64,000 nt of DNA from Tectiglobus sp965247245 (GTDB lineage: Bacteria > Pseudomonadota > Alphaproteobacteria > Rhizobiales > Hyphomicrobiaceae), in NCBI GenBank assembly GCA_965247245.1, contig CBDFGV010000003.1, positions 1,426,001 through 1,490,000 on the forward strand. The letters are read 5' to 3'. Shown here in pieces: positions 26,012-35,141 of this stretch. Each line of letters opens with the position of its first letter. The stretch's first letter is position 1. Under the pieces are notes generated by a model that searched no databases, was not told the origin of the DNA, and worked only from the letters and a program-made list of their open reading frames with translations. Made by a program: the position numbers and the translations under genes.

Positions 26012-28459
26012 TTAGACCCGAACGCGCTCCGACTTTGGATCATATAGCGGTTTGACTGACGCTGTCGCTCGCACCCTGGTACCGGCGATCTCAATTTCGT
26101 AGCTCGACGACAGCAATTCATCGACGCTTTCACCAGGGCACGGCACGTAGCCCAGCCCGATTGCACCACCAAGATGATGCCCGTAATTACCGGACGTCAG
26201 GTACGAGACAATCTCGCCGTCCCGAACCACCGGCTCGTTGTGGAACAACAGCGGCTCCGGGTCTTGCAGCAGGAACTGGACGAGGCGTGATTGCAGGCCT
26301 TCTTCTTTCTTGCGCAGGACGGCATCGCGCCCAACAAACTCCGGCTTAGCCGTCTTCACGGCAAACCCGAGTCCGGCCTCGAGGACATGATCCTCATCCG
26401 TAATGTCGTGACCAAAGTGGCGGAAAGCCTTCTCGATCCGGGCGGAATCCATCATGTGCATGCCACAGAGCTTGAGATCGAGCGACTGCCCTGCTTCCCA
26501 GATCGTCTCGAAGGCGTGGGCTGCCATATCAGTGGGAACGTAAAGCTCCCAGCCGAGTTCGCCGACATAGGTGACACGGTGCGCCCGCGCAAGCCCCATG
26601 CCCAACTCAATCTCGTGCGCCGTACCGAACGGGTGGTTCTCGGTCGACCAATCATGCGGAGAGACCTGCTCAAGCAGCTTGCGTGCATTCGGCCCCATGA
26701 TCGCCAGCACACCCTCACTGGAAGTCACATCGACAATCACGACGTTTCGATCGTGCTTGTGTTTGTTCATCCAATAGAGTTCGCGTTGAACGGTCGCCGC
26801 TGGTGTCACGACGATGTAGGCAGTCTCAGATAGACGGGTAACGGTGACATCCGCTTCGACGCCACCGCGAGCATTCAGGAACTGGGTATAGACAATCTTG
26901 CCAGGCGCCACTGACAGGTTGTTGCCGCAGACATGGTTGAGGAATGCCTCGGCGTCCGGACCTTCAACACGGATCTTGCCGAATGATGTCATGTCGTACA
27001 TGCCAACATTCGTCCTGACGGCCATATGCTCGGCGCGGTTGTTCTCAAACCAATTCTGCCGCTTCCAGGTATACCGGTATTCGCGCTCCTGATCTGGGTT
27101 GGCGAACCAGTTCGCACGCTCCCAACCAGCCACTTCACCAAAGACAGCGCCTTCACGTTTCAAGTACTCGTGGAACGGCGAGCGACGCACGCCGCGCGCT
27201 GTGGCCATCTGGCGGTAAGGGAAATGATCTGCATAGAGCAACCCTAAGGTCTCTTTCGAGCGCTCAAACAGATAGGTCTTGTTGGCCTGGAACGGCTGCA
27301 TCCGTCGAATGTCGACATCGGAGACATCAAAGGGCGGGTGGCCATGTTCCATCCAGTGCGCCAACGCCATGCCGGCGCCGCCGGACGACTGAATACCGAC
27401 CGAGTTAAAGCCAGCACAGAGAAAGAAGTTTCTCAGGTTCGGCGCTTCACCAAGATGATAGGCGTCATCCGGTGTGAAGCTTTCAGGACCATTGAAGAAA
27501 GTATGGATGCCGGTCTCAGCCAATGTTGGAAAACGGTTGACCGCCATTTCCAGGATTGGCTCGAAATGCTCGAAGTCTTCAGGCAGTTGATCAAAACAGA
27601 AGTCGTCGGGAATGCCATCCATTCCCCACGGCTTTGACACCGGCTCAAATGCGCCGAGCATGATCTTGCCGGCATCTTCCTTGTAGTAGGCACACTCGTC
27701 CGGTACGCGAAGCACCGGCAGTTGCGGCAACCCCTCAATCGGCTCCGACACGATGTAGAAATGTTCGCAAGCCTGCAGCGGCACGGCCACACCCGCCATC
27801 CTGCCGATGTGGTGCCCCCACATACCACCGCAGTTGACAACGAAATCAGCCGAGATTGTCCCTTGGCCCTCAGCGCTCGACCAGGCAACGCCCGTCACAC
27901 GGCCATCACTTTTGTGGATATCCGTGACGCGGACGCCTTCGATCACCTGGGCACCCTTGAGACGGGCACCCTTGGCCAATGCGAGTGCGATGTTGCCAGG
28001 ATCGCCTTGACCATCCTTGGGCAGATAGACCGCGCCGACAACGTCATCAACGTTCAGGTACGAGTAGCGCTCCTTCACCTCAGCCGCGGAGATTTCCTCG
28101 ACTTCAACACCGAACGCACGGGCCATCGATGCCTGGCGATAGATTTCTTCCTTGCGCTCTTCCGTAAGGGCCACGGTAATCGAACCGCAACGGCGAAATC
28201 CCGTTGCCAGTTCGGTCTCGGCCTCCAACTCTCCGTAGAGTTCCTGACTGTACTTGGCCAACCTGGTCATGTTTTTGGTTGCGCGAAGCTGTGCAATCAG
28301 ACCGGCCGCATGCCAGGTCGTCCCGCCGGTCAGCTTGTTCGCTTCGAGCAACACAACATCAGACCAACCCTGCTTGGTCAGATGATAGGCGACCGAGCAT
28401 CCGGCGATCCCACCTCCAATAATGACGGCACGTGCGTGTGATGGTGGTTGCTTGCTCAT
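26012..28459 (-). CDS. Dimethylglycine/sarcosine dehydrogenase-like flavoprotein (copy 1)
   Basis: Product of 815 residues. The N-terminal FAD oxidoreductase half has GGGIAGCS at residues 15-22 and TTWHAAGL, whose His50 is the covalent FAD attachment position of mammalian DMGDH. The C-terminal half is a GcvT-type folate domain with YVGELGWELYVP, holding the Glu that contacts tetrahydrofolate, and a final GCV_T C-terminal barrel. The family oxidatively demethylates dimethylglycine or sarcosine, making methylene-tetrahydrofolate. Its ATG overlaps the stop of the upstream paralogue (ATGA), so they are made together. The exact N-methyl substrate is unknown. Confidence 0.88.
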   Translation of the reverse strand: MSKQPPSHARAVIIGGGIAGCSVAYHLTKQGWSDVVLLEANKLTGGTTWHAAGLIAQLRATKNMTRLAKYSQELYGELEAETELATGFRRCGSITVALTEERKEEIYRQASMARAFGVEVEEISAAEVKERYSYLNVDDVVGAVYLPKDGQGDPGNIALALAKGARLKGAQVIEGVRVTDIHKSDGRVTGVAWSSAEGQGTISADFVVNCGGMWGHHIGRMAGVAVPLQACEHFYIVSEPIEGLPQLPVLRVPDECAYYKEDAGKIMLGAFEPVSKPWGMDGIPDDFCFDQLPEDFEHFEPILEMAVNRFPTLAETGIHTFFNGPESFTPDDAYHLGEAPNLRNFFLCAGFNSVGIQSSGGAGMALAHWMEHGHPPFDVSDVDIRRMQPFQANKTYLFERSKETLGLLYADHFPYRQMATARGVRRSPFHEYLKREGAVFGEVAGWERANWFANPDQEREYRYTWKRQNWFENNRAEHMAVRTNVGMYDMTSFGKIRVEGPDAEAFLNHVCGNNLSVAPGKIVYTQFLNARGGVEADVTVTRLSETAYIVVTPAATVQRELYWMNKHKHDRNVVIVDVTSSEGVLAIMGPNARKLLEQVSPHDWSTENHPFGTAHEIELGMGLARAHRVTYVGELGWELYVPTDMAAHAFETIWEAGQSLDLKLCGMHMMDSARIEKAFRHFGHDITDEDHVLEAGLGFAVKTAKPEFVGRDAVLRKKEEGLQSRLVQFLLQDPEPLLFHNEPVVRDGEIVSYLTSGNYGHHLGGAIGLGYVPCPGESVDELLSSSYEIEIAGTRVRATASVKPLYDPKSERVRV

Positions 28460-30897
28460 GCTCTCAACCTCTCGTTCTCAGGATCCCAAAGTGGCTTGTC
28501 TTCCTGGACAACAGCTTTGCATCGCTGACCAAAAATTTCGACCTCAAGTTCTGTTCCCGGTTCAGACAGATCAGAACGGACAACACCAAGTGCGATGGAG
28601 GCACCGACGCGGTAGCCATAGCCGCCTGACGTTGTTTCGCCGACGACTTCATCGCCCCGCCAGATTGTCGACATGTAGGGCGCATCGGAACCATTCGCAT
28701 CAACAATGCAGGTCACAAAGCGCTTTGCTGATCCTCTTTGTTTCTCCAGCTGTAAGGCCTCTTTGCCGACAAAGTCCGGCTTGTCCCACTTAACGAAACG
28801 ATCAAGGCCGCCTTCCAACATTGTGTAGTCGGTCGACAAATCACCCTTCCAAGCGCGATATCCCTTTTCCAACCGCAAGGCATTCATGGCAAACATGCCG
28901 TACGGTTTCGCGCCACCAGCAATGAGCGCGTCATAGATAGCTGGAACATTGCCGTTCTCAGCGTGGATCTCCCAGCCAAGCTCACCGGCGAATGACACAC
29001 GCACCAGGCGCGCGGAATGTTTCGCAACCTGCGCTTCCTGATGCGTCAACCAAGGCTGTGAAAGATCGCCGTCCGTGAGGCCGGCAAGCAAGGCCCGCGA
29101 CTCTGGCCCCGTGACAACAAGCGTGCTGTAGTCCCGCGTCATATCTTCCAGCGCCAGGCCATCAGGTAGTGATCGGCGCAACAGCTCAAAGTCATGCCAT
29201 TGTGCAGCAGCAGCCGTGATGAGGATGATCTCGTCATCGTCAATCCGCATAACCGACATCTCGGTGACAATTCGGCCCTTGGCATCGGAGAAGTATCCAA
29301 GACCAATCCGCCCGACGCGCGGCAGCGCACCTGTAATCTGCGTTCTCAGCCATGCGGCAGCACCGTCACCGCTCAACTTAAAGCGCGAGAAGCCACAAAG
29401 ATCGAGGACACCGACATGGTCGCGAACGGCTTCACACTCAGCGCGCACCCGCGGCTCCCATGGTCCATCCCGCTCCCATGTCTCCATCGCTTCAAATGAC
29501 GTATCATCACCCTCGACCGCAAACCAGTTGGCGCGTTCCCAACCGTTGACGGCTCCAAACTGCGCGCCTAGCGCCTTCAGCTTGTCGTGGATAGGTGAGT
29601 GCTTTTTATCGCGTCCCGCCGGCCATTCGAGATGCGGGAAATGCATTGCGTACTCGTGGCCATAGGTCTCCAAAGCCTTCTGGTGGCAATAGTCGTGGTC
29701 GGTGTAATCCGTGTAGCGCCGCGGATCGACGGCCCACATATCCCACTCGGTCATGCCCTCTGTGATCCACTCGGCCAAAACCTTTCCGGCGCCCCCGGCC
29801 TGTACGATGCCGAATGTGAAGCAGTGTGCTTCAAAGGCATTGCGAACACCCGGCATCGGGCCAATCAACGGCAGACCATCTGGGGCATATGGGATTGGCC
29901 CGTTGATCACGCGGCCAATGCCCTGGGTCCCAAGCAACGGAACCCGAGCCATCGCATCCTCGATGTAGAACTCCAACCGGTCGAGATCATCGGGATACAG
30001 CTGGAACGAAAAGTCGTCCGGCATGGGGTCATCCGGCGTCACCCAGTGCGCCTTGCAATTGCGCTCGTAGGGGCCGAGGTTGAGGCCGTTTTTATCCTGC
30101 CGCAGATAGTAAGAGATATCGACATCACGGATCATTGGCAGCTTGCGACCGTTCTCCTTGGTCCAGGCTTCAATTTCCGGAATTTCTTCTGTCAGGAAGT
30201 ATTGGTGGCTCATCACTACCATCGGCACGGTGCGGCCGCCATACGGCTTGAACCATTCACCGACCCGCTGCGCGTAGTATCCGGCAGCATTGACAACGTA
30301 CTCACAACGAATGTCGCCTTTGTCCGTATGGACAATCCATTCACTGCCGTCACGGGAGACGCCAGTCGCCGGAGTGAAGCGAATGATCCGCTGTCCGAGA
30401 TCGCGCGCGCCTTTCGCCATAGCTTGAGTCAATTGCGCCGGGTCAATGTCACCATCCAGCGGATCCCACAGACCGCCGGCCAAGTCATGCGTCTCCATGA
30501 AAGGACAATGCTCTTGCAGTTCCGCCGGCGTGCAGATGTCCATCTGCAGCCCTTGGTATCGGCCCATCCCGGCAACGCGCTCAAACTCCTGCATGCGCTC
30601 CTTTGTGTGCGCCAGCCTGAGTGCACCGGTCACATGATAGTTCATCGGGTAATCGACCGCGTCTGCCAAACCGCGATACATTTCCAGCGAATAGCGCTGC
30701 ATGTTCATGACAGCCCAGGATCCGCTGAAGTTGGGACAGTTGCCCGCGGCATGCCAGGTCGATCCTGACGTGAGCTCGTTCTTCTCCAGAAGAACGCAAT
30801 CCGTCCATCCTGCCTTCGCTAAATGGTAGAGGCCGGAAACACCGACCGATCCGCCACCGATAATGACGACACGTGCGGTTGAAGGAAAATCTGACAC
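28456..30897 (-). CDS. Dimethylglycine/sarcosine dehydrogenase-like flavoprotein (copy 2)
   Basis: Product of 813 residues, starting at a GTG about 7 bp after TAGGAGA. Layout matches the downstream paralogue: FAD motif GGGSVGVS near residues 14-21, STWHAAGN with His49 at the flavin attachment position, then a GcvT-type folate domain with FAGELGWEIHAE and the C-terminal barrel. The sequence differs clearly from copy 1, especially around the substrate region, so the two may act on successive substrates (for example dimethylglycine then sarcosine) or form a heteromer; this is inference. It is preceded by the XRE-cupin regulator 20 bp upstream. Confidence 0.88.
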   Translation of the reverse strand: MSDFPSTARVVIIGGGSVGVSGLYHLAKAGWTDCVLLEKNELTSGSTWHAAGNCPNFSGSWAVMNMQRYSLEMYRGLADAVDYPMNYHVTGALRLAHTKERMQEFERVAGMGRYQGLQMDICTPAELQEHCPFMETHDLAGGLWDPLDGDIDPAQLTQAMAKGARDLGQRIIRFTPATGVSRDGSEWIVHTDKGDIRCEYVVNAAGYYAQRVGEWFKPYGGRTVPMVVMSHQYFLTEEIPEIEAWTKENGRKLPMIRDVDISYYLRQDKNGLNLGPYERNCKAHWVTPDDPMPDDFSFQLYPDDLDRLEFYIEDAMARVPLLGTQGIGRVINGPIPYAPDGLPLIGPMPGVRNAFEAHCFTFGIVQAGGAGKVLAEWITEGMTEWDMWAVDPRRYTDYTDHDYCHQKALETYGHEYAMHFPHLEWPAGRDKKHSPIHDKLKALGAQFGAVNGWERANWFAVEGDDTSFEAMETWERDGPWEPRVRAECEAVRDHVGVLDLCGFSRFKLSGDGAAAWLRTQITGALPRVGRIGLGYFSDAKGRIVTEMSVMRIDDDEIILITAAAAQWHDFELLRRSLPDGLALEDMTRDYSTLVVTGPESRALLAGLTDGDLSQPWLTHQEAQVAKHSARLVRVSFAGELGWEIHAENGNVPAIYDALIAGGAKPYGMFAMNALRLEKGYRAWKGDLSTDYTMLEGGLDRFVKWDKPDFVGKEALQLEKQRGSAKRFVTCIVDANGSDAPYMSTIWRGDEVVGETTSGGYGYRVGASIALGVVRSDLSEPGTELEVEIFGQRCKAVVQEDKPLWDPENERLRA

Positions 30898-30917
30898 TGG
30901 CGGTCTCCTAAGTTCGA

Positions 30918-31523
30918 TTAGTAGGTGGGGGGAGCGATCACCCAGATCACAATGGCTGGCCTATTGGACCGGTTGCGCCACCGATAAGGCTCACCGGCAA
31001 AGCGGAAAGAGTCGCCCGTCTCCAGGACGTGCCACTTGCCGTCGATTTCTAATTCGAGCGTGCCGGATACGACGTAGCCGGCTTCTTCCGTATCGCGTTG
31101 GGCTGGCTTCTTGAGCGCTGACTTTGGAGCGAACTCGCTGCGGACAATTTCAAATGATCCACTGAGATCGGGCGATAGCAATTCTTCAATCAACCCGCCT
31201 TCGGTACTGCCAAGTTGCCGGCGTCCGTCCGCGCGAACGATGAATTTGCTTTCGATCGGATCACTGCGGTTCTCGCCGAACAGGAAACTGAGCGGCACAC
31301 CAAAGACCTCTGCGATGTTCCGCAAATCGTTGATCGATGGCTCCGATAACCCACGCTCAATCTGGCTAACAAAGCCGACGGACCGCCCCAGGCGCTCGGC
31401 CAGTTCCGTCAATGTGATGGAGCGACTTTTCCGCAATGCGCGAATGTCCGCGCCGACGGTGCCGGTTCCGTCACCGGAAAATTCGTCTTCCTGACGAGTC
31501 CGTTGTGGGGCAGCAACTCCCAT
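30918..31523 (-). CDS. XRE-family regulator with C-terminal cupin
   Basis: Product of 201 residues. The helix-turn-helix occupies roughly residues 25-82 (RALRKSRSITLTELAERLGRSVGFVSQIERGLSEPSINDLRNIAEVF), and the cupin sensor domain about 120-200 (EEAGYVVSGTLELEIDGKWHVLETGDSFRF). Regulators of this layout (PuuR-like) often control polyamine, amino acid or methylated amine breakdown next door. Here it is the first gene of an operon with two DMGDH-like enzymes. A perfect palindrome at 31563-31574, about 40 bp before the start, is a plausible autoregulatory site. Confidence 0.88.
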   Translation of the reverse strand: MGVAAPQRTRQEDEFSGDGTGTVGADIRALRKSRSITLTELAERLGRSVGFVSQIERGLSEPSINDLRNIAEVFGVPLSFLFGENRSDPIESKFIVRADGRRQLGSTEGGLIEELLSPDLSGSFEIVRSEFAPKSALKKPAQRDTEEAGYVVSGTLELEIDGKWHVLETGDSFRFAGEPYRWRNRSNRPAIVIWVIAPPTY

Positions 31524-31562
31524 CGTCGATCCAATAAAAGAGCTTATAGTTTTCAGAAAATC

Positions 31563-31574
31563 TCATGATCATGA
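31563..31574. promoter_or_regulatory. Palindromic operator candidate before the XRE-cupin gene
   Basis: TCATGATCATGA is a perfect 12-bp palindrome, 39 bp upstream of the regulator's ATG and just upstream of a TATAAG -10-like sequence on the minus strand. XRE-cupin proteins bind as dimers to such sites. Binding is inferred from position only. Confidence 0.4.
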
Positions 31575-31789
31575 AAAAATCAAGAGAAATTTCACCGATA
31601 TCACTTGTTCGATCAACGCCATTCCATGGCTCGAAAACTGAGATCCACAGTTATGATAGAGAAACTCCCCCCGGCTCTGCGGATCGAATGTCAGATGCCG
31701 GGTGATCACATCGCGGAAGAAGGCGCTTCCATCTTCAATGACTTCGTGATCATGCTCGGGAGTTAACAACAGCCGATGCAGTGTAGACC

Positions 31790-32551
31790 ATGTTCGTCAT
31801 CACGCCCGAAGAACTTGAAGCGCGCGGCCGGGTCAAGTTTCCCGCCGACAAATCATTTCGCTCGGCCCGCTACTTAACCGCCGACGAGGACATGGGGTTT
31901 TCCTATAACGAGAACACAGTGGCAGCTGGGACGGATCTGACCGTCTGGCTCAAGCATCATTGGGAAGTTAACTACATCGTATCAGGTCGGGGTGACGTGA
32001 CCGACTTAGCAGACCAACGTCAATGGTCCCTGCGGCCTGGCGTACTTTACGTCGTCGGACCAAACGACCGCCACCGCCTGCGCTTTACGGAAGATGAATG
32101 CCATATCAGCATTTTCTACCCGCCTCTGACAGGAAACGAGCGCTTCGATGCGGACGGCTCCTACGAAGCCAGCGGCCCGATCCCCATCACTAAGCGGCGC
32201 ATGTTCGTGCGAAATCTCGACGAACAACAGTTGGCCGGCCAACAGACCACATCGACTAATGGGCAGGTCCGGACAGTTCAGCTTCTGACGGAAGCGGACA
32301 ACGTTGGCTTTTGCCTTTCGGTCATCTCATTTGCACAAGGCTCGGATCACGAACAGCCAGACGGCGACAAAGCGCAGGCCAATCACGTCATCAGCGGTTC
32401 AGGACAATTGACCGATCTCACAACTGGCGAGGCCTGGGAAATCAAGCCAAGTACAGCGTTCTGCGTCGGCCCAAACGATCGCTACCGATTAAGCGCGACC
32501 GGAGACATGCAAATTCTCAATGTCAGGGCGGCGCCTGAACGATGCGATTGA
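31790..32551 (+). CDS. Tandem EctC-like (ectoine synthase-like) cupin protein
   Basis: Product of 253 residues, about twice the length of ectoine synthase EctC (about 130). The first half, residues 1-129, has the EctC signature YPPLTGNERFDADGSY and keeps Glu59, Tyr87 and His95 at the positions of the EctC iron ligands. The second half, residues 130-253, repeats the same cupin pattern (ISGSGQLTDL, CVGPNDRYRL) with identical spacing, but has Gln196, Phe224 and Tyr232 at those three positions, so it should not bind the metal. The second half is probably structural or ligand-binding. No ectA or ectB is in the window, so the natural substrate may not be the ectoine precursor. The ribosome site is weak. 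Confidence 0.82.
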   Translation: MFVITPEELEARGRVKFPADKSFRSARYLTADEDMGFSYNENTVAAGTDLTVWLKHHWEVNYIVSGRGDVTDLADQRQWSLRPGVLYVVGPNDRHRLRFTEDECHISIFYPPLTGNERFDADGSYEASGPIPITKRRMFVRNLDEQQLAGQQTTSTNGQVRTVQLLTEADNVGFCLSVISFAQGSDHEQPDGDKAQANHVISGSGQLTDLTTGEAWEIKPSTAFCVGPNDRYRLSATGDMQILNVRAAPERCD

Positions 32552-32697
32552 CAATCCAACAATGAAACCGTCTGTGCCAGCCTCAGAAACCGAGAGTCGT
32601 CAACTCCGAACGAGGTTGCCGAGCAAGAACGGTACGGGGTGTTTGAATTGTGCAAACCGCATCCTCACGGTTGGCCGCGTCGGTGTTTCTTCAGAGC

Positions 32698-33801
32698 TTA
32701 GTGGCCGTCAAGCACAAGGTCTCCATTAGTCGGCCCCGTGCTGGAAGATGGATCGGACCAACCATAAGACGCATAAGGTGCTGAAGCAGGAGGCTCATCC
32801 GGAACAAGTCGGTTCCGGGTATCGGATGCACGCTCACCGAACAGGCGTGAATAGTAGAGCGCGAACTTGCTCTGATCCAAGAATCCCTCTTCAGCTGCGA
32901 TGTCGCCGATTGACTGATGTCGCCGTTCCGGCTGTAGCAGCTTACGCCGAACGTCGTGCAGTCTCATCAAGCGCCAGTATTGCATCGGGCCCATACCCAC
33001 CGACGCCTTGAAAGCAAGCTCTATGGACCGCTTTGAACCGAAAGCCTTGAACTCATCACGGATCAGGGCGTCGTCTTCAGCTTGTCGCCCCTCATCAATA
33101 AGGTCCTGCAAAACTCTGCGAACGTTCTCGTATCTGTCATAGGCTTTGCGCGAGACTGACCGGGATTCGGCGTTATTCAAAAAAGCGAGATTCAAGCTGC
33201 TAGAAAGTTGCAGCATTAGGAGCCGGGCGAGAAAATCCAATTTGCCCTGAGATTCGCATGCGCTCACCGTCTCCAGCAGATCGTCTTTCAAAAATCGCAG
33301 TTGGCTTGCAAGAGTGCTTGACGTGATAAAGGCGCCACGCGGTCCAAGGTCGGACAGCCAATCTGCAACCTCCTGATCGAGCACCTTGTCATTGATTAGC
33401 GTTTGAGCATCGACAGATATCCGCATTTGGACGCAACCAGGCGGATTGATTGCCGAGACTTCGCTGGCTGGTGGGTGCACATCAACCATATCCATCGATT
33501 GCACAGTTCCAAAGCTCGTGTACGGGCCGGGGGAGTGCAACAGGACGCGAAAATTATAGCGATCGGGCGGAGACGTCGTGCACTGTTCAACCGATTGGCT
33601 TTTGTCCTCAGCGTAAAGTGTCAGCTTGTCGAGGGCTACAGTCAGAATACGCCCTTGAAACGGGCCTGGCGTAAGTTGTCTCGACTCGATGTCATGACGG
33701 TCATACAGGCTCGCCTGCTGATCAAAGTCCAAGAAGTTCCGATCAACGATCCGCTCAGCTCCTTCAGTCGAGTCGCTATCAGGGAACCAGAGAGAACTCA
33801 T
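32698..33801 (-). CDS. AraC-family transcriptional regulator
   Basis: Product of 367 residues, starting MSSLWFPDSDS; upstream in-frame residues are basic and unlike a protein start. The C-terminal AraC helix-turn-helix is seen around RRHQSIGDIAAEEGFLDQSKFALYYSRLFGERASDTRNR. The N-terminal 230 residues form a ligand-sensing domain without a recognised family, of the kind seen in EutR-like or AraC_binding_2 proteins. It is convergent with the EctC-like gene and could regulate it or the DMGDH-like operon, but no target is shown. Confidence 0.82.
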   Translation of the reverse strand: MSSLWFPDSDSTEGAERIVDRNFLDFDQQASLYDRHDIESRQLTPGPFQGRILTVALDKLTLYAEDKSQSVEQCTTSPPDRYNFRVLLHSPGPYTSFGTVQSMDMVDVHPPASEVSAINPPGCVQMRISVDAQTLINDKVLDQEVADWLSDLGPRGAFITSSTLASQLRFLKDDLLETVSACESQGKLDFLARLLMLQLSSSLNLAFLNNAESRSVSRKAYDRYENVRRVLQDLIDEGRQAEDDALIRDEFKAFGSKRSIELAFKASVGMGPMQYWRLMRLHDVRRKLLQPERRHQSIGDIAAEEGFLDQSKFALYYSRLFGERASDTRNRLVPDEPPASAPYASYGWSDPSSSTGPTNGDLVLDGH

Positions 33802-34338
33802 AGCCAATCTCACAAAGAAAAATTTCCGACTTCGGCGGCGGCTTCGGGACCAAAGTATTTTTGCCGAGGCCACAAAATAACATTGATCTTGATCAATTCG
33901 TCTGGAGCGCCTCGCCGGTTAGCCAAACTGATGTTCGCAGAAACTGCAATAAAGGATCGCTGCATCTTCGCTCCCCTCAGCACTCAATAGCTCGCGCCTC
34001 TTCAACTGCCGAGGCCTACCCCGCTCAAATCCAGAGTTCCTAGATTTTCGCTACGCGCAGACAATGCTGCACAATTCGCAATAAGCATAATTCAAATTCA
34101 TTATGCAAATCATGCTGTCAATGAATGATTCCCTTTCGGGTCATTCAACCCGCCGATCGAAACCGCGATAAAGCGCCGTCCACCGCAGCAAGAGATGGCG
34201 CGGAAACGAAGGAACTCCAACGCTGGATAGCGCCGTACGGCTGCACTCAGTAGAAAGAACCTGGATCTTGAAGTTGGAAAGATGCGGCCAGCCAAATGTG
34301 GGCCGAAGGCTACACGCGACCTCGATTTTGACAAGGCG
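33802..34338. other. 537-bp gap before tRNA-Ile
   Basis: No supported gene. It contains AT-rich DNA with an inverted repeat GCATAAT/ATTATGC at 34085-34106 and a second, TGAATGA/TCATTCA at 34122-34147, enclosing a CCC/GGG stem. The second lies downstream of tRNA-Ile on its strand and could help end that transcript. No integrase or duplicated tRNA end was seen. Confidence 0.45.
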
Positions 34339-34415
34339 TGGTAGGCCCGGAGGGACTTGAACCCCCAACCAGGCGGTTATGAGCCGCCGGCTCTAACCAA
34401 TTGAGCTACGGGCCC
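34339..34415 (-). tRNA. tRNA-Ile(CAU)
   Basis: A 77-nt cloverleaf on the minus strand with encoded CCA. Acceptor arms GGGCCCG and CGGGCCT pair with a G-U at position 1-72; the T arm is GGGGGTTCAAGTCCCTC. The anticodon loop CTCATAA gives CAU. The body resembles the isoleucine tRNA whose C34 is changed to lysidine to read AUA, rather than initiator or elongator Met; that assignment rests on overall similarity. Confidence 0.85.
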
Positions 34416-34535
34416 GTCGGTGATCGACGCGAGCGCGCCTTATAACAGAAGTCAGCCGCGCGATGGAATGGAAAATTGCAGCCATCCCAAACGTTTCTGG
34501 ATCAAGCCAATTGTCGCCCCGCACAACCGTCAAAG

Positions 34536-35141
34536 TTAGAGTTCGCGCATCCAGAATTGCATATCTTTGCGCGTTTCTGCTGTATCGCCGACTTCACGCC
34601 AATCATAGTGTCCAACCAGCCCAGGAACCTTGCGATAGCCGCGCTTTTCCCAGAAACCGTCGAGCGGCCGGTAGTCCGCTGGGCACCGCGGATCGTTCTC
34701 GGACCGCACGACACCGCAAAACGTACTCTGCGTGAAAGGATGGCTGCCGTCATCTCGCAGAGTACGAGCGTGGCCTTCACGATGGTCGAAGAAGGCGTGG
34801 CCGATACCTTGACCACGATAGCCGTCAAGCAGCACGGACTCGCCACAGTAGAAAATTGTTGCCGGGTCCAATCCATGTTCGACGAACAGAGGGCCAAACT
34901 CCTCGGTATGCTCAGCAAGTGGTGAGCCTGTTGCGGCGCCGACGATCTCATCGACATCGATCGCGGCAACTATGATCGAACCAGCTCCCTGCGAGAAAGT
35001 CGCGAGATAATCGGCCTCGTAGCTCAGATCACCCTCGTACAGATAAGGCCACTCGCGAAAGACCGACATACGCAGACGAGCAACGGCATCAATGCCCTGC
35101 GCCAAGGCTGGCCCGGATAGCGTTTCGATCCGAACGCTCAT
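34536..35141 (-). CDS. GNAT-family acetyltransferase
   Basis: Product of 201 residues beginning MSVRIETLSGPAL; GGGAAG precedes the ATG. The acetyl-CoA loop is in YCGESVLLDGYRGQGIGHAFFDHREGHAR, near residues 107-135. It ends with a DGFWEKRGYRKVPGLVGHYDW segment as in other GNAT proteins of this length. The substrate is unknown. Its start codon overlaps the stop of the upstream SnoaL-like gene (ATGA), so they form a two-gene unit. Confidence 0.8.
   Translation of the reverse strand: MSVRIETLSGPALAQGIDAVARLRMSVFREWPYLYEGDLSYEADYLATFSQGAGSIIVAAIDVDEIVGAATGSPLAEHTEEFGPLFVEHGLDPATIFYCGESVLLDGYRGQGIGHAFFDHREGHARTLRDDGSHPFTQSTFCGVVRSENDPRCPADYRPLDGFWEKRGYRKVPGLVGHYDWREVGDTAETRKDMQFWMREL

Noticed and set aside
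27722..28441. 239-codon plus-strand frame over DMGDH-like copy 1
   Set aside because: Antisense shadow of a conserved gene.
29599..30768. 389-codon plus-strand frame over DMGDH-like copy 2
   Set aside because: Antisense to a full-length conserved flavoprotein; no ribosome site or domain.
31569..31769. 66-codon minus-strand frame between the XRE-cupin and EctC-like genes
   Set aside because: TTG start without a ribosome site, and it covers the likely promoter and operator region.
34085..34147. Inverted repeats near tRNA-Ile considered as attachment site
   Set aside because: No integrase gene and no duplicated tRNA end; more likely local hairpins.
34141..34368. 75-codon minus-strand frame running out of tRNA-Ile
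   Set aside because: It reads through the tRNA 3' end; this is a common false gene pattern.
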